From AC-69 sp050692435 (GTDB taxonomy: Bacteria; Actinomycetota; UBA4738; HRBIN12), in contig JBOGVG010000103.1 of assembly GCA_050692435.1 (NCBI GenBank), forward strand, positions 1-64,000: a DNA stretch of 64,000 bases, written 5' to 3'. This document shows positions 41,715 to 49,232 of this stretch, piece after piece. Under the pieces are notes generated by a model. The model saw nothing but the letters and a program-made list of their open reading frames with translations, did no database searches and was not told where the DNA came from. Made by a program: the position numbers and the translations under genes. Position 1 is the first letter of the stretch, and each line of letters opens with the position of its first letter.

Positions 41715-43048
41715 CACTGCCCTCCTCTGCGGAACAGGCTCCAACGGTGCTTGGAAGGCCCCTCACCGGCCTGGTCCGCCGCCCGCTCCTCGTCGGCCCG
41801 ATCCTCGTCTTCGTTCGAGTCGATCACGACATCCGCAGGCTCAGTGGCCTGAGCCGGCCGCTTCCCCACTCGCGAGGGTGAGACCTCCGGGTCCGCACCC
41901 TCACCGTCTCCCGACCCTCGATCTCCAGTTGGAGATGAGACCGGCGCGACTGCGGCCTGGGCGGTGGCCAAACTCTCCATCCCCTCCTCGACGAGAGGCT
42001 CCCCGCCACTGGTCTCCTCCTCGATCTCCACGTGATCAGGACTGAGCTCGCCCTCGTCGAGGGCCCGATCGTCCCCTTCGGAGGGCGTACGGAGGGGGTG
42101 GGGTGCCGTCATCACCTGCGGCTCCGGAGGGGGCACGACGACCGTGGGCAGATGGTCCAGCGCGGGAATGGCCCGATCCGACGGCTTCTTCTCCACGACT
42201 TCGTGCGCCAGGTCCCGGTAGCTCGCGGCCCCTCGGGATTTGGGGTCGTACACCGTGATGGGCAGCCCGAACCCCGGAGCCTCCGAGAGCCGAACCGTCC
42301 TCGGAATGATGCTGTCATACACGCGGTCACCGAAGTACTTCCTGACCTCCTCCACCACCTGCTCGGAGAGCTTTGTCCGGGGGTCATACATGGTCATCAC
42401 GATGCCCGTCAGCCGAAGGCCCGGGTTCACGTTCTGCTGAACCAGGCGGACGTTCTTGATGAGCTGCCCCAGGCCCTCCAGGGCGTAGTACTCGCACTGG
42501 ATGGGCACGATGAGCTCCTCGGCAGCCGCGAGCGCGTTCACGGTCAGCAGCCCGAGGGATGGAGGGCAGTCAAGCAGGACGAAGTCGAACCCGCGGTCCT
42601 TCAGCGGTTCCATGGCCTTTCGGAGCTTGAGCTCCCGGGAGAACTGGCTGACCAGCTCGATCTCCGCCCCGGCGAGGTCGATCGTGGACGGGATGGCGTA
42701 CAGGCCGGCCAGGGGGGTCTCCACGATGGCCTGTTCGATGGGGGCCCCGTCCGCCAGCACGTCGTACACGGTGACCGCCCGAGCCTCGTGGCGGATCCCC
42801 AGACCGGTTGAGGCGTTTCCCTGGGGATCCAGATCCACGACCAGCACCCGACGGCCCAACTCGGCTAGGGCCGCCCCAAGGCTTACGGCGGTCGTGCTCT
42901 TACCTACGCCGCCCTTCTGGTTCGCCACGGCGATGACCCTGGTGGGGCGGGTTTCCGGCTCGGAGCCGGGGACATGGGCTCTGTTCGAGGTTGGCTTCAT
43001 CTCAGATCGGCTCGGCTGGGACGGTGGAGCGGCCGTCGTTTCGGCCAT
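41714..43048 (-). CDS. parA: Chromosome partition ATPase ParA with a long acidic C-terminal tail
   Basis: 444 residues, far longer than the usual 260-330. The ATPase domain (about 37-295) has the deviant Walker A NQKGGVGKSTTAVSLGAALA, VLVVDLDPQGNASTGLG, and VLLDCPPSLGLLTVNAL. After the expected end comes about 150 residues of acidic low-complexity sequence (e.g. EIEEETSGGEPLVEEGMES, SNEDEDRADEERAADQ), then a basic-aromatic terminus KHRWSLFRRGGQ. The start may be the ATG at 43048 or a Met at about residue 17. It moves ParB-parS complexes along the nucleoid. Confidence 0.93.
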   Translation of the reverse strand: MAETTAAPPSQPSRSEMKPTSNRAHVPGSEPETRPTRVIAVANQKGGVGKSTTAVSLGAALAELGRRVLVVDLDPQGNASTGLGIRHEARAVTVYDVLADGAPIEQAIVETPLAGLYAIPSTIDLAGAEIELVSQFSRELKLRKAMEPLKDRGFDFVLLDCPPSLGLLTVNALAAAEELIVPIQCEYYALEGLGQLIKNVRLVQQNVNPGLRLTGIVMTMYDPRTKLSEQVVEEVRKYFGDRVYDSIIPRTVRLSEAPGFGLPITVYDPKSRGAASYRDLAHEVVEKKPSDRAIPALDHLPTVVVPPPEPQVMTAPHPLRTPSEGDDRALDEGELSPDHVEIEEETSGGEPLVEEGMESLATAQAAVAPVSSPTGDRGSGDGEGADPEVSPSRVGKRPAQATEPADVVIDSNEDEDRADEERAADQAGEGPSKHRWSLFRRGGQ

Positions 43049-43118
43049 CGGCCGGGCTATGGGCCCCCGATGACCCCGGTCGCCCCAGTCAGCGCCCCGG
43101 GGGGCACCTGTGGCTCGG

Positions 43119-43748
43119 TCACTGACGGGTCATGATAACCAGCGGCCCCGCGCTTGCAAGTACGGGCGTGCCTACCAGCCGCGATACGGCGCCCGCCGGT
43201 AGAGAAATGGCCGAGGGCGTCGCCCCCCGGCCGGCGAAGTAGACCAGCTTGCCCCCTGGTCGAAGGAGGTTCCTCGCGAGGTTCCAGGCGGTCGGAAGCG
43301 GGGAGAGGGCTCGGGCGAAGCAGATGTCCACAGGGTCGACGAGCACTTCCGCTCGACCGATCCATACGACGACGTTGGCCAGGGCCAGGCTGGCGGCGGC
43401 GAACTCGAGGAAGGCGCCTCGCCGCCGCTGCGTCTCCACCAGGAGCACCCGGAGGGCGGGACGGGCGATGGCGACCACGATCCCGGGGAGCCCGGCCCCC
43501 GAGCCCAGGTCGTACGCGTCCCGATCGGAAGGCTCCACGACGGCGGCCGCCCGCAGGCAGTCCAGTATGTGCCGGGGCCGGAGCTTGGGGAGGTCACCCT
43601 TGGCCACGAACCCAAGGGGCACCGCTCGGTCCCTGAGAAGACCTTCGAACCGGAGGAGCCGCTCGGCCTGGTCCGGAGTGAGGCTCACCCCGAGGGTCGC
43701 AGCCTGGCCGACCATTTCGGCCGGGTCTCCTTGGGGGCGTTGTTTCAC
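43119..43748 (-). CDS. rsmG: 16S rRNA (guanine527-N7)-methyltransferase RsmG (GidB)
   Basis: 209 residues from the GTG at 43748. SAM motif AYDLGSGAGLPGIVVAIARP near 78, VLLVETQRRRGAFLEFAAA near 100, and FARALSPLPTAWNLARNLL near 143 are typical of RsmG. The start codon is embedded in the parS palindrome (CAC-GTG-AAA on the minus strand), so the first residues VKQR are fixed by the ParB site. It methylates G527 of 16S rRNA; its loss gives low-level streptomycin resistance in other bacteria. Confidence 0.93.
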   Translation of the reverse strand: MKQRPQGDPAEMVGQAATLGVSLTPDQAERLLRFEGLLRDRAVPLGFVAKGDLPKLRPRHILDCLRAAAVVEPSDRDAYDLGSGAGLPGIVVAIARPALRVLLVETQRRRGAFLEFAAASLALANVVVWIGRAEVLVDPVDICFARALSPLPTAWNLARNLLRPGGKLVYFAGRGATPSAISLPAGAVSRLVGTPVLASAGPLVIMTRQ

Positions 43749-43756
43749 GTGAAACG
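43741..43756. promoter_or_regulatory. parS centromere site
   Basis: TGTTTCACGTGAAACG matches the consensus parS TGTTTCACGTGAAACA at 15 of 16 positions, and its 14-bp core GTTTCACGTGAAAC is a perfect palindrome. It is 2 kb from parB and about 4.3 kb from the origin element, and it spans the rsmG start codon. Confidence 0.93.
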
Positions 43757-43786
43757 CAACCCTTAGGGCCGGACCCGTGGGGCGCC

Positions 43787-44452
43787 TCAGGCCCGAGGCC
43801 GGATGACCACCCGCCGCTCCGGCTCCTCACCCCGGCTGGAGCTTTCAACCCCCGCCACGCCCGAGACGGCGTCGTGCACCACCTTCCGCTCGTAGGGGTT
43901 CATCGGCTCCAGCTCCTCCTCCCGCCCCGTCCGGGCCACCCTCTTGGCGATGTCGCGGGCCTTGGAGGCGAGCCGCGACCGCTGCCGCTTCTTGTAGTCC
44001 TCCACGTCCACGATCACCCGCGATCGCAGCCCGGTGCGGTGCCCAATCACGACCCTGGTCAGCTCCTGGAGCGCCTCCAACGTCTGCCCATGTCGCCCGA
44101 TCAGCAACCCCATGTCCTCATCGTCCGGCCCCGTCCCTAGGACGTTCACGTACATCGTCCCCCCCTGCAGCTCCGGCTCGACGCCGGTGGTCAGGCCCAT
44201 CCGGGAGAGCAACCCCTCGATGAACTCCGCGGCGATCTCCCCCTGGTCCTCGAGCTCGTCCTCCGAAACGGCGTCGGGGTGAGTCCTCAGCTTGACCCGG
44301 ACCACGGCGTCCTGGGCCCCGACTCCCAGGAACCCGGTCCTTGGCTCTTGGACGATCTGCACCGCGACTTCCTGCTCGCTCGCACCGAGATCGGCCAGGG
44401 CGGCCTCGACGGCCTCCTCAACGCTTGGGGCGCTTCTTTCGACTTCCTCCAT
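43787..44452 (-). CDS. jag: Jag/KhpB RNA-binding protein
   Basis: 221 residues from the ATG at 44452. The Jag_N domain (SVEEAVEAALADLGASEQEV, TGFLGVGAQDAVVRVKL) is followed by a KH domain (YVNVLGTGPDDEDMGLLIGR, HGQTLEALQELTRVV) and a C-terminal R3H domain (PMNPYERKVVHDAVSG, Arg-x3-His). It binds RNA and in other bacteria works with KhpA in cell-envelope control. The start overlaps the 3' end of yidC by 35 bp, which suits the order yidC-jag. Confidence 0.92.
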   Translation of the reverse strand: MEEVERSAPSVEEAVEAALADLGASEQEVAVQIVQEPRTGFLGVGAQDAVVRVKLRTHPDAVSEDELEDQGEIAAEFIEGLLSRMGLTTGVEPELQGGTMYVNVLGTGPDDEDMGLLIGRHGQTLEALQELTRVVIGHRTGLRSRVIVDVEDYKKRQRSRLASKARDIAKRVARTGREEELEPMNPYERKVVHDAVSGVAGVESSSRGEEPERRVVIRPRA

Positions 44453-45506
44453 CGCGTCCTCCCGGACCGGGCCTCTTCGGCGGCTGCTTGGGCGATCCCG
44501 GCTTCGACGTCCCGCCCGGCTTCGCCCCGCCCTGCCCAGCACGGCGCTGACGCTCCGCGTCAGCCCGCTCCATCAGCGACGCCAACAGGCCCCTCCGGGG
44601 CTGCTTCCCATCCGCCCGGGCCGCCAACTCCTCGACGGAAGGGCGGGTCCTCACCATGAAGTATTGCTGGCCGATCTGCCACAGGTTCGACGTGCTCCAG
44701 TACAGCACCAGGGCCACGGGGAAGAAGATCCCGAACACCCCGAATACCAGCGGCATCACCCGGAGAAGGGCCTGCTGCTGCTGGGAGGCGGCCCCCGGTG
44801 GGCTGGCCTTCTGCATCTGCCGCTGTTGGAAATAGGTGGTGCCAAACATGAGCGCCGCGGCGATGTAGTACGGGATGCGCACCGGCCAATCCTGGCCGCA
44901 GTCGACCGGGTAGCTCACCTGCACACGCTCGTCTCCATCGGGCACGGAGTCGCCGACCTCGGCATTGGGGTTGCCCGCCTGCGAGGGCGCGCACAGCAGG
45001 TTCATCCACAGGAAGTCCGTCCCCGACCTCGGCTGCGCCTCTTCCGGGATCTGGTCGATCTGGTCCATCGACTCGATGTTCGGGACCTGCCTGGTGACGG
45101 CGGCCCGGAGCTCGCTCCCCTCCGGGAGGTGGATGGGGTGCTGGGGGAACCGCAACACCGAGTACATCGAGATGAAGATGGGGAGCTGGAGCAGGACGGG
45201 CCAGCACCCTGAGAGCGGGCTCACCCCGTGCTCCTTGTACACCTTCATGATCTCTTCCTGCTGTTTCTGCTTGTTGCCCTTGTAGCGCTGCTGGATGGCC
45301 TTGATCTTGGGCTGGACGAGCTGCATATGCTGCATGGATCGGATCTGCTTCACGCCCAGAGGAAGCAGCACCAGTCGGATCAGCAATGTGAGCACGATGA
45401 TGGTGACCCCGTAGTTGGGGATCAGGTCGTAGATCTCCGCAAGGACCCAGCCCAAGCCGTCGAGCAGGGCCTGCCAGGCCGGCGACCAAGGAACGGCGCC
45501 GATCAC
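44418..45506 (-). CDS. yidC: Membrane protein insertase YidC
   Basis: 362 residues from the GTG at 45506, overlapping the yidD stop (GTGA). The core 60KD_IMP domain has YGVTIIVLTLLIRLVLLPLG near 32, then KQIRSMQHMQLVQPKIKAIQ followed by QRYKGNKQKQQEE, and GCWPVLLQLPIFISMYSVLR near 102. An unusually long extracellular loop (about 125-210) follows, then two further helices (PYYIAAALMFGTTYF, PLVFGVFGIFFPVALVLYW). The tail of about 60 residues is very basic (PGGRDGGSRKKRPKR), suited to ribosome contact. It inserts and folds membrane proteins with or without Sec. Confidence 0.94.
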   Translation of the reverse strand: MIGAVPWSPAWQALLDGLGWVLAEIYDLIPNYGVTIIVLTLLIRLVLLPLGVKQIRSMQHMQLVQPKIKAIQQRYKGNKQKQQEEIMKVYKEHGVSPLSGCWPVLLQLPIFISMYSVLRFPQHPIHLPEGSELRAAVTRQVPNIESMDQIDQIPEEAQPRSGTDFLWMNLLCAPSQAGNPNAEVGDSVPDGDERVQVSYPVDCGQDWPVRIPYYIAAALMFGTTYFQQRQMQKASPPGAASQQQQALLRVMPLVFGVFGIFFPVALVLYWSTSNLWQIGQQYFMVRTRPSVEELAARADGKQPRRGLLASLMERADAERQRRAGQGGAKPGGTSKPGSPKQPPKRPGPGGRDGGSRKKRPKR

Positions 45507-45823
45507 CCACTCACCTCGGAACGTTCGGTCGTGTGTATGACATCCTCATACGGCACCCGGTGGGGTCGCCGCGCCGGTACCGGGTCGAGTCCTCCGTTGG
45601 TGAACGGCCCGCACCGCGCCACCCTCCACCCGGCCAGCATCACTCCGCGCGCGGCGCCGTGGGCCCGGATGGCCTCCTCCGCGTAGCGCGAGCAGGACGG
45701 GTAGAACTTGCACTGGCCTCCCAACCACGCCGAGAGCGTGAGTCGGTACAGGCGGATCAGCCCGATCAGCGCGACCCGGGCCGGCGCGCCCGCCACCCAC
45801 ATCGAACGCCGAAGGGTGATCAC
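45503..45823 (-). CDS. yidD: Membrane protein insertion efficiency factor YidD
   Basis: 106 residues from the GTG at 45823 (GTGA overlap with rnpA); an ATG at 45802 is the alternative. The family core is ALIGLIRLYRLTLSAWLGGQ followed by CKFYPSCSRYAEEAIRAHGA, with the invariant CxxxPxCSxYA cysteines, then RCGPFTNGGLDPVP. It is an amphipathic inner-membrane protein thought to aid YidC. The operon position between rnpA and yidC is conserved. Confidence 0.92.
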   Translation of the reverse strand: MITLRRSMWVAGAPARVALIGLIRLYRLTLSAWLGGQCKFYPSCSRYAEEAIRAHGAARGVMLAGWRVARCGPFTNGGLDPVPARRPHRVPYEDVIHTTERSEVSG

Positions 45824-46206
45824 GGCCCGATCACACGCGCGCGCACAAGCAGCTCTTCCATCTCGGCCATCAGATCCCGCGTCTTGGCCCCGCGGATGAC
45901 TCCCCGGGCAACAATGGCGACGTCGTATCCCTCCCGAACCCGCGGCGCGAGCTCCCGCCACGGGGCCCTCAGGATGCGCCGGGCCCGATTCCGCATGACC
46001 GCCCCGCCCACCCGCCGCCCCGCGACGAACGCCACGTTCCCCGACCCGGGCGCGACAAACACTACCATCCGTGCTCCACGAACCGGGCTCCCGGTAGCGA
46101 GGAGCCCGCCGACGCTCCACCCGTTCGTGGCCCTTGCTCCGCGCCTACGCTGACAGCCGTGCCCTGCCCTTGGTCCGGCGGCGGGCCAGGATGGCGCGCC
46201 CCCCAC
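45820..46206 (-). CDS. rnpA: Ribonuclease P protein component, start probably inside rpmH
   Basis: 128 residues if it starts at the GTG at 46206. The core is certain: VAFVAGRRVGGAVMRNRARR followed by ILRAPWRE carries the RNR motif, then VREGYDVAIVARG. The preceding segment (RRRGARATNGWSVGG ... SPVRGARMVVFVAPG) aligns with the N-terminal strand and helix of RnpA, but between the rpmH stop and that segment no ATG, GTG or TTG exists in frame. The first ATG (MVVFV) would delete the N-terminal helix. The GTG at 46206 gives normal length and a 62-bp overlap with rpmH. A non-canonical start is the other option. Confidence 0.88.
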   Translation of the reverse strand: MGGAPSWPAAGPRAGHGCQRRRGARATNGWSVGGLLATGSPVRGARMVVFVAPGSGNVAFVAGRRVGGAVMRNRARRILRAPWRELAPRVREGYDVAIVARGVIRGAKTRDLMAEMEELLVRARVIGP

Positions 46207-46282
46207 GCGTCCGCATCCGCGCGCGGAACCCGTGGGTCTTCTTGCGCCTGCGGTTGTTGGGCTGGAACGTTCGCTTGGACAT
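46145..46282 (-). CDS. rpmH: 50S ribosomal protein L34
   Basis: 45 residues, typical L34: MSKRTFQPNNRRRKKTHGFR is followed by RMRTRGGRAILARRRTKGR. It is the first gene of the operon rpmH-rnpA-yidD-yidC-jag-rsmG-parA-parB, divergent from dnaA. On the minus strand TTGCCC, 18 bp, TATACT (46359 to 46330) forms its promoter. The 3' half of the gene apparently also encodes the start of rnpA in another frame. Confidence 0.97.
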   Translation of the reverse strand: MSKRTFQPNNRRRKKTHGFRARMRTRGGRAILARRRTKGRARLSA

Positions 46283-46329
46283 AGCCTCTTTCCGGGCCGA
46301 CAAAGCCGGCTCGGACGCCGGCCGGCGTG

Positions 46330-46359
46330 AGTATACGAGAGCGCATCGGCGCAGGGCAA
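46330..46359 (-). promoter_or_regulatory. Promoter of rpmH operon
   Basis: Minus strand: -35-like TTGCCC (46359 to 46354), 18-bp spacer, -10 TATACT (46335 to 46330). The leader to the rpmH ATG is about 40 nt. Confidence 0.6.
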
Positions 46360-46406
46360 AGAGCGTCCAAACAGAAAGTGCGCCAAAAGGGCCCGCATCG
46401 GACCCC

Positions 46407-46533
46407 TTGTGGAAAAGCCCGGTGCTATAGTGCGCGGCGCTTCCCCCTGGCGGCCCCGCCGAGATCCCCATCCGCGGGGCCGTTTCCCCTTCCCCCAAGG
46501 TTTTCCACACCTGTGGAAAGGGTCTGTGGATAT
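46407..46533 (+). promoter_or_regulatory. dnaA: dnaA promoter with clustered DnaA boxes
   Basis: An extended -10 TGCTATAGT (TATAGT at 46426-46431) is flanked by DnaA-box-like 9-mers. These are TGTGGAAAA (46408-46416), TTTTCCACA (46501-46509), TGTGGAAAG (46512-46520), and TGTGGATAT (46525-46533), the last abutting the dnaA ATG. The best is one mismatch from TGTGGATAA. This suggests autoregulation by DnaA and a second DnaA-binding cluster of the bipartite origin. Confidence 0.7.
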
Positions 46534-47913
46534 ATGGCGGTAGCATCCTTCGCCGAAGCGGCTGAGCGCACCTGGGCCCGGGTCGTGGACCGGGCCCGCC
46601 AGGAACTGCCCGAGAGTTCTTTCTCGATGTGGTTCGTCGGCGTTCGCGCGACCAGCCTGCACGACGGGGTCCTGGAGGTGGTCGCACCCTCCGAGTACGT
46701 CCGCGACCGCCTGGCCAAGAATTACCTCGACCTCATCCAGGCGGCCGCCGCAGACGCCCTCGGCCATCCGATCCAGATCCACCTCGGCTCCGACCCCGAG
46801 CCGGTCCGCCCGCCCCTCGGCGAGCCGTCGCCTCCCTCCCCAACCCGTCACGATGCCACCGCGGCGGCGCAGCTCGGGGCACCCGGACTCCCGTTCCCCA
46901 ACTACACCTTTGAGACCTTCGTGGCCGGTCCGAGCAATCGGTTCGCTCATGCCGCCGCAATGGCGGTCGCCGAGTCTCCTCCCTCCAAGGCGTACAACCC
47001 ACTGTTCATCTACGGGGGGGTGGGCCTGGGCAAGACCCATCTCCTCGTGGCCATCGGCCATCACATGCACCGGCTCGCTCCGAACCTCCGCGTGAAGTAC
47101 GTCACGTCCGAGAGCTTCATGGCCGAGTTCATCAAGGCCGTCCGGGAGCGCCAGGGCTACCAGTTCGCGGCCCGGCACCGCGACGTCCACGTGCTGATGG
47201 TTGACGACATCCAGTTCCTGGCCAAGCGGGAGGAGACCCAGACCGAGTTCTTCCACACGTTCAATGCGTTGCACGAGAAGGAGCGGCAGATCGTGATCGC
47301 TTCGGACCGCCCGCCCCAGGAGCTCGGCATGGAGGAGCGGCTCCAGAGCCGGTTCCGCCTTGGGCTCTGCGTCGATGTGCAGCCGCCCGACCTGGAGACC
47401 CGCATCGCCATCCTGCAACTGAAGGCGCAGCGGGAGGCGGTGCATCTCCCCGAGGATGTCATCGAGTTCATGGCCTCCAAGTTCGACCAGAGCGTCCGGG
47501 AGCTCGAGGGCGCACTGGTGCGGGTGGTGGCGTGGAGCGACCTCACGGGGCAGCCCATCTCGCTCGACCTAGCCGACCACGCTCTCGAAGACCTCCTGCC
47601 CCAGGCCGAGGCGGAGATCCCGCCGCAGCTCATCCTGGAAGAGACGGCCCGGTACTACAGCCTGGCCGTCGCGGACCTCGTCTCGAAGAGCCGATCCCGT
47701 CCGCTCACCAATGCCCGTCACGTCGCCATGTACCTGGTCCGCGAGTGCACCGGGATGACCCTCCCGAAGATCGGCGAACTCTTCGACCGGGACCACACCA
47801 CCGCCCTGCACGGGATCAACAAGATCGACAAGAACCTGCGAGACCGCGAGCTTGTGTACCGGCAGGTGCAGGATCTGTCCCGGATCATCCGGAACAGGTC
47901 GAGGAGCCTGTGA
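46534..47913 (+). CDS. dnaA: Chromosomal replication initiator DnaA
   Basis: 459 residues from the ATG at 46534. Domain I (WARVVDRARQELPESSFSMW) is followed by a short linker (about 85-125), AAA+ domain III with Walker A FIYGGVGLGKTHLL near 170, Walker B VLMVDDIQFLAKRE near 230, and the DNA-binding domain IV signature DRDHTTALHGINKI near 420. The linker is short compared with Streptomyces DnaA, which is another sign of distance from that group. It binds the boxes around its own gene and melts the origin in the dnaA-dnaN gap. Confidence 0.97.
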   Translation: MAVASFAEAAERTWARVVDRARQELPESSFSMWFVGVRATSLHDGVLEVVAPSEYVRDRLAKNYLDLIQAAAADALGHPIQIHLGSDPEPVRPPLGEPSPPSPTRHDATAAAQLGAPGLPFPNYTFETFVAGPSNRFAHAAAMAVAESPPSKAYNPLFIYGGVGLGKTHLLVAIGHHMHRLAPNLRVKYVTSESFMAEFIKAVRERQGYQFAARHRDVHVLMVDDIQFLAKREETQTEFFHTFNALHEKERQIVIASDRPPQELGMEERLQSRFRLGLCVDVQPPDLETRIAILQLKAQREAVHLPEDVIEFMASKFDQSVRELEGALVRVVAWSDLTGQPISLDLADHALEDLLPQAEAEIPPQLILEETARYYSLAVADLVSKSRSRPLTNARHVAMYLVRECTGMTLPKIGELFDRDHTTALHGINKIDKNLRDRELVYRQVQDLSRIIRNRSRSL

Positions 47914-48112
47914 CCTCCGCTGGGGAAACCGTGGGACTTCCTGTGCGGTGCCGCGCGGCGCTCAGGGCCCGTGCACCCGTCTCCCCACGCCCCACACATG
48001 TCGGACCCACGCGATACGCTCGGCGCATGGCCCCGATATCCCCGTTTCCACAGGCCCTACTACCACTACATGAAGAAGAACCACCAAGAAGAAGCAGCGG
48101 GGAGGGAGACAC
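47914..48112 (+). other. oriC: origin of replication (basal unwinding region)
   Basis: The 199-bp dnaA-dnaN gap holds a DnaA box GTTTCCACA (48044-48052), a 4-bp GC spacer GGCC (48053-48056), and CTACTACCACTA (48057-48068). The complement of this last element, read 3' to 5', is GAT-GAT-GGT-GAT, i.e. four DnaA-trio units. Box, GC spacer and trios is the basal unwinding arrangement known from Bacillus subtilis oriC. An AG-rich stretch (GAAGAAGAA) follows as the likely unwinding flank. A TATCCCC sequence just before the box may be a second weak box. Confidence 0.8.
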
Positions 48113-48116
48113 GTGA
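48027..48116 (+). CDS. Possible 29-residue leaderless upstream ORF coupled to dnaN
   Basis: TACGCT (48015-48020) lies 6 nt before an ATG at 48027, the same leaderless spacing seen at other genes here. The ORF (MAPISPFPQALLPLHEEEPP ...) runs through the DnaA box and trios and ends in a TGA that overlaps the dnaN GTG as GTGA. It may be a leader peptide that couples ribosomes to dnaN, or a chance frame in a GC-rich origin. Confidence 0.3.
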   Translation: MAPISPFPQALLPLHEEEPPRRSSGEGDT

Positions 48117-49216
48117 AGTTCCGGTGCGACCGAGATGCCCTGTCCGAGGCGCTCCAGACCGTTCAGCGAGGCGTGTCGTCCCGGCCGGGGATCCCGGCGC
48201 TCACGGGCGTACTGCTCGAGGCGAGGCCGAACGGTGCCCTCACGCTTACGACCACCGACCTCGAGGTCTCCGCCCGCCTCGGCATCGAGGTGCAGGTCCA
48301 GGAGGAGGGGATCGTCCTGGTACCGGCCCGCCTGCTCGGCGACACGGTGAAGAGCCTGTCCGACGCTCCGGTGGAGTTCGACGCGGACCAGAGCCAGGCC
48401 TGGATCCGCTGCGCCGCGTACGAGGGCGCGCTTCGCCTGCTCCCCGCGGAGGACTTCCCAGCACTGCAACCGCCCACGGGGACGCGGATCGTGGTGGAGG
48501 CCTCGAAGTTCACCGAGGCCGTGGGGCAGGTGGCCCGGGCGGCGTCCCGGGACGAGGCTCGGCCCGTCCTGACGGGCGTGCTGGTCGAGGTGAGCCGGGA
48601 GGGCCTCACACTCGTGTCCACGGACTCGTACCGGCTCGCGGTCCGGGAGCTGGTGGCCACGGCCGCGGCGGAGGGGAAGGCCATCGTGCCGGAGCGGGCC
48701 ATGTCCGAGGCGGGACGGGCGGCGGCCGCGGTCGACAAGGGCGATGTCGAGCTGCTCGTCGACGAGAGCCAGGTGGCCTTCCAGATCGGGAACCTCATGC
48801 TCACCTCGCGGCTGATCGAGGGCGAGTTCCCGAACTACCGCCAGCTCCTGCCGGAGGCCTACGAGAACCGGCTCACGGTGTCCAGGCAGCAGTTGACCGA
48901 CGCGGTGCGCCGGGTGGGCCTCCTGGCCAGGGACACCTCGCCGGTCCGCCTGGAGTTCAACGCTCTCGGCGTGAAGCTCTCGTCCTCCTCCCCGGACCTC
49001 GGGCAGGCCGTGGAGGCCGTGGAGGCTCGGTACGAGGGCGAGGACATGACGGCCGCGTTTAACCCGGCCTACCTGGCCGATGGATTGGCGGCGGCCACGG
49101 GCGAAACGGTTCGTCTCGAGGTTCGCGACGGGCTGAAGCCCGGCCTGATCAAGGGCGAGAGCGACGAGTTCACCTATCTGGTGATGCCGGTGCGCCTGCC
49201 CACTCCGGTCGGCTGA
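48113..49216 (+). CDS. dnaN: DNA polymerase III beta subunit (sliding clamp)
   Basis: 367 residues, GTG start with GGAGGGAGA upstream. Three clamp domains are recognisable: KFRCDRDALSEALQTVQRGV at the N-terminus, a middle domain from about 125 (VVEASKFTEAVGQVARAASR) and a third ending in YLVMPVRLP, the usual clamp terminus. It tethers the replicative polymerase to DNA. It is followed by recF after 16 bp. Confidence 0.96.
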   Translation: MKFRCDRDALSEALQTVQRGVSSRPGIPALTGVLLEARPNGALTLTTTDLEVSARLGIEVQVQEEGIVLVPARLLGDTVKSLSDAPVEFDADQSQAWIRCAAYEGALRLLPAEDFPALQPPTGTRIVVEASKFTEAVGQVARAASRDEARPVLTGVLVEVSREGLTLVSTDSYRLAVRELVATAAAEGKAIVPERAMSEAGRAAAAVDKGDVELLVDESQVAFQIGNLMLTSRLIEGEFPNYRQLLPEAYENRLTVSRQQLTDAVRRVGLLARDTSPVRLEFNALGVKLSSSSPDLGQAVEAVEARYEGEDMTAAFNPAYLADGLAAATGETVRLEVRDGLKPGLIKGESDEFTYLVMPVRLPTPVG

Positions 49217-49232
49217 TCCTCCCGGGGATGCG

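Noticed and set aside
44452..44542. N-terminal extension of Jag to 251 residues
   Set aside because: The extra 30 residues lie inside yidC and lack Jag_N similarity, which begins at the ATG at 44452.
46534..48112. Transfer origin, IS or prophage remnants near dnaA
   Set aside because: No transposase, integrase or terminal repeats are present; the only repeats are DnaA boxes.
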